Source: an uncultured Lachnospiraceae bacterium (GTDB lineage: Bacteria > Bacillota > Clostridia > Lachnospirales > Lachnospiraceae). Taken from it: a stretch of 64,000 bases of DNA. This document shows, piece after piece, positions 58,886 through 64,000 of this stretch (position 1 is its first letter; every line of letters begins with the position of its first letter). The stretch covers positions 1 to 64,000 of the forward strand of contig CACZFF010000016.1 in the NCBI GenBank assembly GCA_902780385.1. Reading direction: 5' to 3'. The notes beneath the pieces are model-generated. The model was not told where the DNA came from. It saw only the letters and a program-made list of their open reading frames with translations, and did not search any database. Position numbers and translations under genes: made by a program.

Positions 58886-60382
58886 TTATTTCCTGCTGAT
58901 CCTCTTCCGGCTGGAAGTGATCGCGCGCTGAGGACATACGAGGACGCAGAGGTGGCAGCCGACGCACTTTCTGCCGTCCAGAAGGGGTCTCCGATCCTCT
59001 CCCATGGTGATTGCCTGGTGTCCGCCGTCCGCGCAGGATATGGAGCATCTGCCGCAGCCAATACATTTGTCGCGGTGGAACTTGGGGAAAACCACTGAAT
59101 CACGCTCCAGCACATCCGTCGTGTTGCTGACGTAATCCAGGGCAAGGCCTCTGACCTGGCTGACACTGTCCAGGCCTTTTTCTGCCAGATAATAGTTCAG
59201 GCCGGCTTTCAGATCATCAATGATCCGGTAGCCGAACTGCATGACCGCCGTCGTGACCTGCACGGTCCCGGCACCCAGCATGATGTATTCCAGGGCATCA
59301 GACCAGTTTTCAATGCCGCCCATAGCGCTGATCTGCATAGCGGACAGGATAGGGTTCTGTCCCAGCTCGGCGATGAAACGAAGCGCGATCGGCTTGACCG
59401 CGTTGCCGCTGTAGCCGCCGACCGCGGACATTCCGTGTACGGCAGGTGCTGAGATATAGGTATGGCGGTTGATATCAATGATGCTCTTGATCGTATTGAT
59501 GGCGGCAATACCGTTGGCACCGCCCCTCATGGCGGCTTCCGCCGCAGGACTCATTTTATCTACATTGGGTGTGAGCTTGGCAAGAATCGGAATCTTGGTC
59601 CCCCGCCTGGCGGCGGCTGTAAAGCGCTGCACAAAGTCCGGATTCTGTCCAATATCAGATCCCAGTCCTTTCTCCATCATGTTGGGGCAGGAGAAATTGA
59701 GCTCGATTGCATCTGCTCCGTTCTCCTCACACTGGCGCGCCAGACTTTCCCATTCGTAATCATTCTTTCCCATGATGGAAGCCAGAATGAACTTTGAGGG
59801 ATAATTCTTTTTCAGCTTTCGGAAAATTTCCATATCCTCAGCCACACTGTGGTCAGAGAGCTGCTCAATATTTTTAAATCCGATGATATTTCCCTCGGCA
59901 CCCGTTATTGCGGAATAGCGCGGAGATGCCTCATGGATGTCCAGGGAACATACTGTCTTGAAGGAAACACCTGCCCAGCCCGCCTCAAAAGCCCTGGCGC
60001 ACATATCATAAGTGCTTGAAACTACCGAGGACGAAATCAAAAAAGGATTCTCCAGAGGGATTCCGCAGAATTCGGTGCGGAGACGCTCTTCATCTGCCGG
60101 CACGGAAATCTCCAGCTCCTGCTTTACTTCTTCATGCAGCCTGGTAATCAAAGCCCTGATCGGAACCTCATGCGCGCGGACGCAGGCCGACTCACAGGGC
60201 GCGGGACATTGTCCGCAGGGATTCTGTGCCGGCAGGCTGTCTGCAGCACAAAGTTCATTATCAAACCAGATGCTTCTCAGAAGCCTGGCCGGATCAATTT
60301 TCCCGCATGCTTTTGTACAGGGGGCATCTTTACATAAGACACATCGCACCATATCTGATCGAAAGAGTTTTTTCTCAAACAT
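58886..60382 (-). CDS. preA: PreA-like dihydropyrimidine dehydrogenase / dihydroorotate dehydrogenase fusion
   Basis: A 498-residue protein. The N-terminal 100 residues are Cys-rich (CVLCKDAPCTKAC, NPCGQCPAPCESACVRA), like the Fe-S domain of PreT/GltD. The middle is an FMN TIM barrel of the DHOD/PreA class (LENPFLISSSVVSST, IELNFSCPNM, ISAMGGIENWSDAL). The C-terminus has two 4Fe-4S motifs CIGCGRCSISC and CVGCHLCVLVCP. In bacteria PreT and PreA are separate; here the PreT-type Fe-S segment is joined to PreA without the FAD part. It may reduce uracil/thymine or a similar substrate. Confidence in the exact substrate is low. Confidence 0.8.
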   Translation of the reverse strand: MFEKKLFRSDMVRCVLCKDAPCTKACGKIDPARLLRSIWFDNELCAADSLPAQNPCGQCPAPCESACVRAHEVPIRALITRLHEEVKQELEISVPADEERLRTEFCGIPLENPFLISSSVVSSTYDMCARAFEAGWAGVSFKTVCSLDIHEASPRYSAITGAEGNIIGFKNIEQLSDHSVAEDMEIFRKLKKNYPSKFILASIMGKNDYEWESLARQCEENGADAIELNFSCPNMMEKGLGSDIGQNPDFVQRFTAAARRGTKIPILAKLTPNVDKMSPAAEAAMRGGANGIAAINTIKSIIDINRHTYISAPAVHGMSAVGGYSGNAVKPIALRFIAELGQNPILSAMQISAMGGIENWSDALEYIMLGAGTVQVTTAVMQFGYRIIDDLKAGLNYYLAEKGLDSVSQVRGLALDYVSNTTDVLERDSVVFPKFHRDKCIGCGRCSISCADGGHQAITMGEDRRPLLDGRKCVGCHLCVLVCPQRAITSSRKRISRK

Positions 60383-60472
60383 ATTTCCCTCCTTCTTCCA
60401 AAAATGAATAAGCTTATATCATGAATACCGGGGATAGTTTCCGGATATCTCAATGGTGTCCCATTCATGCTG

Positions 60473-62122
60473 TTACATCAGAGGCGCTGCGAGGCGCAGG
60501 AGCATCTGGCCGAAGCGCATGAAGGCGCCGCGGCCTGTCACGTAATAGTCGGTCACTTCCCTGCACTGTGCAAATGTTTCTTCAAAGTCGTGTTTGATGT
60601 CCATGACGGCATCGCAGTCCGCAAGCAGGCATCCGTTTTCAAAGTGATGGTAGAGGCTGCGGTAGTCCATGTTGATGGTGCCGCAGGTGGCAACCAGGTC
60701 GTCAGAGACGGACATCTTGGCGTGGCAGAAGCCGGGTGTGAATTCAAAGATGCGCACGCCGTGGCGGGCGAGACCGTTGTAGTAGGATCGTGTCAGGCTG
60801 TAGACCATCTTTTTGTCCGGAATGCCGGGAGTGATGATCCTGACATCGACCCCGCGCATGGCTGCCAGGGACAGGACATGGTTCATTTCATCCGTGATGA
60901 TCAGGTAAGGCGTAATGTACCATGCGTATTCCGTCGCGCCCTCCGCGATGCTCATGTACACATCTTCACCGACAGCGATACCATCCATGGGGGAATCCGC
61001 ATAGGGCTGGACAAAGCCCTTTCCCTCCGGCGAGGGAGGGGAGGTAAGAAACTGTCTGAAGTCCTTATCATCCACATCATATTTGCTGATGGCGTTCCAC
61101 ATCTCCAGGAAAATGACCGTCAGACTCTGTACCGCATCGCCTTCAAGCTTCACGCCCGTATCCTTCCAGAAGCCGTAGGGTTCTGTCCTGTGGAAATATT
61201 CGTTGGCCAGATTGTAGCCGCCTGTGAATCCGACCCTGCCGTCAATGACCGTGATCTTGCGGTGGTCGCGGTTATTGAGGAAAAAATTAAAGCCGGGAGC
61301 AAAGGGATTAAAGACACGGCACTTGAGGCCGAGGGACTCCATCTTCTTCACAAAGTTCGTGTTGATAAAGCCGATACTGCCCATGTCATCATAAAAGATA
61401 CGGACTTCCACGCCTGCCTTTGCGCGCTCAACGAGGACCTTCTGGATCTCGTGCCAGCTCTCGGCGTCCTCAATGGCATGGTATTCCATGAAAATAAAGC
61501 GCTCTGCCTTTGCCAGTTCCTCCAGCTGGGCATTCAGACCCTTCAGCCCATCGTCATAATAGGTGACCTTAGTATTCTCATAGACGGGAAAACCGGCATT
61601 TTTTTTGAGATAAGCAGAGATGCCTGAAAGCCTTCCCGACTTCTCCCTGACATGTCGGCTCACTTCTTCATTGGGAGGAAGAAGGGGCAGAAGGATCTTG
61701 TCCAGTTCCGAATAGCGTTTACGCATCTGCAGTGTGTGCCAGTTCAGACCGATGATCAGAAACAGCACTGTGCCCACGATCGGCACCAGCATGATCAACA
61801 TGATCCAGGTCATCCTGACGGAAGCGGTCTTATGACTTCCGTAGATCACAAGGACCAGAATGATCGACAGGATATGAAGGACGGAATAGACCCAGCCCGC
61901 CTTAGATCCCAAATAGTGGAGCAGCAGGAAGATCACGACAACTTCCAGCAGAATCGACAGAAGGACCAGGACCATACGGACGATGCCGTTTTTTACTGCG
62001 GACTTTTTCTCCACTGTTTTTTCTGACGAATCACTGTTATTATTGTCAGCTTTTCCCACTTCCTGTGCCGGATCCAGCATCTCTTCCCCGGCCTTCTTTT
62101 TTTCTCTGGTATCTTTTGCCAT
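60473..62122 (-). CDS. cls: Cardiolipin synthase
   Basis: A 549-residue phospholipase-D-type enzyme. An unusual Lys/Glu/Asp-rich cytoplasmic start (about 45 residues) precedes three hydrophobic segments, and two HKD motifs follow: HRKITVID within DHRKITVIDGRVGFTGGYN, and HAKMSVSD near residue 455. It condenses phosphatidylglycerol to cardiolipin at the membrane. The length is slightly above the usual 480-510 because of the N-terminal tail. Confidence 0.93.
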   Translation of the reverse strand: MAKDTREKKKAGEEMLDPAQEVGKADNNNSDSSEKTVEKKSAVKNGIVRMVLVLLSILLEVVVIFLLLHYLGSKAGWVYSVLHILSIILVLVIYGSHKTASVRMTWIMLIMLVPIVGTVLFLIIGLNWHTLQMRKRYSELDKILLPLLPPNEEVSRHVREKSGRLSGISAYLKKNAGFPVYENTKVTYYDDGLKGLNAQLEELAKAERFIFMEYHAIEDAESWHEIQKVLVERAKAGVEVRIFYDDMGSIGFINTNFVKKMESLGLKCRVFNPFAPGFNFFLNNRDHRKITVIDGRVGFTGGYNLANEYFHRTEPYGFWKDTGVKLEGDAVQSLTVIFLEMWNAISKYDVDDKDFRQFLTSPPSPEGKGFVQPYADSPMDGIAVGEDVYMSIAEGATEYAWYITPYLIITDEMNHVLSLAAMRGVDVRIITPGIPDKKMVYSLTRSYYNGLARHGVRIFEFTPGFCHAKMSVSDDLVATCGTINMDYRSLYHHFENGCLLADCDAVMDIKHDFEETFAQCREVTDYYVTGRGAFMRFGQMLLRLAAPLM

Positions 62123-62193
62123 CTGCCACCCTCCCTCTCAGGACCTGCCTTAGTTTGAGAATTTACAAGTTTCCTTTTTTACCGGGTCAGCCG

Positions 62194-62649
62194 TCAAAAT
62201 TTGTGGAATACCATTTCTTTTGTGGCGATATACTTGTCCGCCATACACACAAGGGCCGCTTCTTTGGAGCGGGGCGGCGTCCGCAGTGTCAAAGGCCACA
62301 TATGAGACCGTATAATGTTCTCCTCCTTCTGGGTCAGACCGAAATCCTCTTCCGCCTTCTGTGCGGCGATTGCGGGATGTCTGGTTCCGTGTCTGTAGGG
62401 AGTGAGCCCTTCTTTCTTGATCTCATACTGGTAATAATCATGCAGAATCGCGCCCCTGGCCAGTTCCTTCTCATCAATATCCCAGCCAAGACGCTCTGCA
62501 AGGTCAAAACTCGTCTTCGCGACTCTGATCACATGCCTGAGTGTCGTGGTCCCGTTGTGCTGGGAAAAATTGTTGAGGTTCCGCACTCTCTGGTCTGCCA
62601 GCAGCCTGTCCAGTTCCTCATAAAAAGCTTTTTTATCGTTTTTCGCCAT
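62194..62649 (-). CDS. HD-domain hydrolase
   Basis: A 151-residue protein with the HD signature: FSQHNGTTTLRHVIRVAKTS, then RGAILHDYYQYE with the His-Asp pair, and a later His/Asp region (MWPLTLRTPPRSKEAALVCMADKY). HD proteins are metal-dependent phosphohydrolases. I place the start at 62649 (MAKNDKKAF), with GGAG ten bases upstream; the frame continues 17 codons upstream, but those codons lie in the 21-bp repeat array and are probably not translated. It is downstream of the HAD gene. Confidence 0.8.
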   Translation of the reverse strand: MAKNDKKAFYEELDRLLADQRVRNLNNFSQHNGTTTLRHVIRVAKTSFDLAERLGWDIDEKELARGAILHDYYQYEIKKEGLTPYRHGTRHPAIAAQKAEEDFGLTQKEENIIRSHMWPLTLRTPPRSKEAALVCMADKYIATKEMVFHKF

Positions 62650-62669
62650 GGTCAAAACGCTCCGGTTCA

Positions 62670-62774
62670 TCTGATTGGTCAGGTATTTACCCAAATACAT
62701 CAGAAATTAATTCTGCTTCGTCAGATATTTATCCAAATCCATCAGGTATTTATTCTGATCGGTCAGGTATTTAT
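62670..62774 (-). repeat. 21-bp x 5 tandem repeat over the HAD stop and HD start region
   Basis: Units at 62670, 62691, 62712, 62733 and 62754. Units 1, 3 and 5 are TCTG.T.GGTCAG.TATTTA type and units 2 and 4 are CCAAAT.CATCAG type, so the higher-order period is 42 bp. The last unit contains the stop codon of the HAD gene (62763-62765). Confidence 0.85.
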
Positions 62775-63560
62775 AATACGCCTGAGTTCCTTCAAAACAC
62801 CCAGCTCGCTGTAGGATGCCGCGATCAGGTCCGCCTTTTCCTTTACTTCCTGGCGGGCATTGGCAACCGTGGCGGCGATACCGGCCACGGCAAAAGCGGG
62901 CAGGTCGTTCATGTTGTCGCCAAAGTACATTGTCTCCTCTTTGGTGACCCCAAGATAGTCCTGTAAAAAAGCGAGAGCTGCTCCCTTCCCCGCATCAGGC
63001 GAGCAGATATCGATCCACTGTGTCCCCGACGCAGCCATCTTCAGCTCCCTGCCCCAGTGGGACCCCATGAAGTCTGCACAGACCACTTCGGCATTCTCGC
63101 AGTAGATCGTGACTTTCAAAACATTCTCGTGAGGCAGTGCCATAAGATCAGGGACATTTTCGATCGCGTACCGGTAGCTGTCCCGCAAAAATGTAAAAGC
63201 CCTGCTTTCCTCACCGCTTTCCACATAGGAGACTTCGGGGAAAGAGACAACAGCGGATGCTCCTTCAATGGCACGTATGTCCTCCAGGAGGGGGATATAC
63301 TGGTCGGGATCAACCGCCCAGCGATGCAGGATCCTGTCTTTTGTCCGGACCAGTGTCCCGTTTTCAGTAATGAAAAAAATATCATCTGTGACCGGCGCAA
63401 GAAGCTGCTCCATACTGTGAAACTGGCGGCCGCTGCAGGCGCAGAAGGTGATGCCTTTTTTCTTTAATTCCCGGACTGCGTCATAATACCCGGGATGAAT
63501 ATAGTCAGAGCTGTCCGGAACCATCGTGCCGTCAATATCACTGGCAATCAATCTGATCAT
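62763..63560 (-). CDS. HAD-superfamily hydrolase (Cof type)
   Basis: A 265-residue phosphatase. Motif I is LIASDIDGTMVPDS (nucleophile Asp), motif II FCACSGRQFHSM, motif IV MYFGDNMNDLPAFAVAG with an insertion cap domain of the Cof/IIB type. The start at 63560 has AGG six bases upstream and is preferred over one seven codons earlier. The substrate is probably a sugar phosphate. Its last codons lie in the 21-bp repeat. Confidence 0.88.
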   Translation of the reverse strand: MIRLIASDIDGTMVPDSSDYIHPGYYDAVRELKKKGITFCACSGRQFHSMEQLLAPVTDDIFFITENGTLVRTKDRILHRWAVDPDQYIPLLEDIRAIEGASAVVSFPEVSYVESGEESRAFTFLRDSYRYAIENVPDLMALPHENVLKVTIYCENAEVVCADFMGSHWGRELKMAASGTQWIDICSPDAGKGAALAFLQDYLGVTKEETMYFGDNMNDLPAFAVAGIAATVANARQEVKEKADLIAASYSELGVLKELRRIINT

Positions 63561-63577
63561 ATAACCTGTCTTTCCAT

Positions 63578-63973
63578 TCACTTAGTTAAGGTCTGTTTCT
63601 CCGTATCCAGGGTGCGGTTGATGACAGCATTTCCTTTGTCATCCAGTTCTCTCTCGATATATTCATGCAGAAAGGCCAGCCTGGTCATCGAGCCGGTGAC
63701 CGGCGCATAGCAGTCCATGGCAGAAATCGCGCTGAACCGAGCATCCAATACCGCCAGTTCCTCTTCGCTCATGGATGAAATATCATTTTGATCCATGATA
63801 TCCTGACGGGTCTGCTGAACCTTAAATCCAAGCGCCTGCACCCCTTCATCTCTTGCCTTCAGAAATTTCTCATCCTTTTCATCGTCCGTACTCACCACAT
63901 CTGTCCAGAATGTTTCCTCTGAGGGGAACATGTTTGACAGATAGTTCAGTGCGTCTGCCGAAAGCGGTTTCAT
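63578..63973 (-). CDS. Hypothetical protein, 131 aa, possibly 5'-partial
   Basis: The family is not recognised. The protein is acidic and helical (TDVVSTDDEKDEKFLKARDE, SSMSEEELAVLDARF). An ATG at 63973 has AAGGGTG eight bases upstream and is a plausible start, but the frame stays open to the window edge (nine more codons), so a longer gene cannot be excluded. It ends 17 bases before the HAD gene start and is probably cotranscribed with it. Confidence 0.55.
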   Translation of the reverse strand: MKPLSADALNYLSNMFPSEETFWTDVVSTDDEKDEKFLKARDEGVQALGFKVQQTRQDIMDQNDISSMSEEELAVLDARFSAISAMDCYAPVTGSMTRLAFLHEYIERELDDKGNAVINRTLDTEKQTLTK

Positions 63974-64000
63974 ACACCGGACACCCTTTTCGGAATACCA

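Noticed and set aside
58697..59098. Plus-strand 133-codon frame rich in Asp-Leu-Ser
   Set aside because: It is made of the 27-bp repeats and then antisense of the PreA-like gene.
1..64000. tRNA, rRNA, prophage or integrated plasmid
   Set aside because: No tRNA-like GGTTCGAATCC arms, rRNA segments, integrase, capsid or replication genes were recognised by reading both strands; a tRNAscan or Rfam run would be decisive.

Overview
The window reads as a chromosomal segment of an anaerobic, spore-forming Gram-positive bacterium, most likely a clostridial (Lachnospiraceae-type) genome of intermediate G+C. The evidence is a YtfI/GerW(YtfJ) sporulation pair at the left edge, rubrerythrin, the FeFe-hydrogenase maturase HydE, a giant 2-hydroxyacyl-CoA dehydratase activase-like protein, indolepyruvate:ferredoxin oxidoreductase with a phenylacetate-CoA ligase, and small families typical of that group (DUF4250, DUF5685). 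No rRNA, tRNA, CRISPR array, phage or transposase gene was seen.

Layout. 0-3 kb: gerW/ytfI, a small hypothetical gene, rubrerythrin. 3.4-8 kb: an apparent operon of a GntR regulator, clpC and radA, with nested palindromes over a good promoter. 8-10 kb: an SH3 membrane protein with a long acidic tail. 10-14 kb: purEMND. 14-18.3 kb: an M29 aminopeptidase with a long N-terminal extension, then pyrFE. 18.5-22.5 kb: an MBOAT / SGNH / small protein / TPR operon, probably for O-acylation of a surface polymer. 22.7-25.6 kb: valS and a DUF4250 protein too short for usual ORF cut-offs. 25.8-33.3 kb, plus strand: azlCD, a zinc-ribbon membrane protein with DUF5685 and J-domain proteins, and a polar amino-acid ABC transporter. 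33.4-40.4 kb: DUF362, dapF, a methyltransferase, hisC, hydE, a lipoprotein, DegV. 40.6-45.9 kb: the 1744-residue activase-like protein, carrying an insertion of about ten 15-residue repeats. 46.3-50.4 kb: a compact four-gene operon of LRR membrane protein, radical SAM/SPASM enzyme, small protein ending in eleven asparagines, and zinc-ribbon membrane protein. 51-58.4 kb: a solo trpB, a radical SAM gene, paaK-iorB-iorA. 58.9-64 kb: a PreA-like dehydrogenase, cardiolipin synthase, HD and HAD hydrolases and a hypothetical gene.

Two things stand out. The first is the radical SAM operon at 46.3-50.4 kb, which looks like a peptide- or protein-modifying system whose natural candidate substrate is the polyasparagine-tailed protein. 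The second is the repeat landscape. Many genes carry short tandem repeats of different sequence and period (12, 16, 18, 21, 27, 43 and 46 bp) that start at or a few bases after the stop codon; in hisC, trpB, the ABC permease and the HAD gene the stop codon itself lies inside the repeat. Three copies of a 149-184 bp palindromic MITE-like element, a 105-bp x 6 array and a 27-bp x 7 array add to this. All functions are inferred from reading the sequence; no database search was run.
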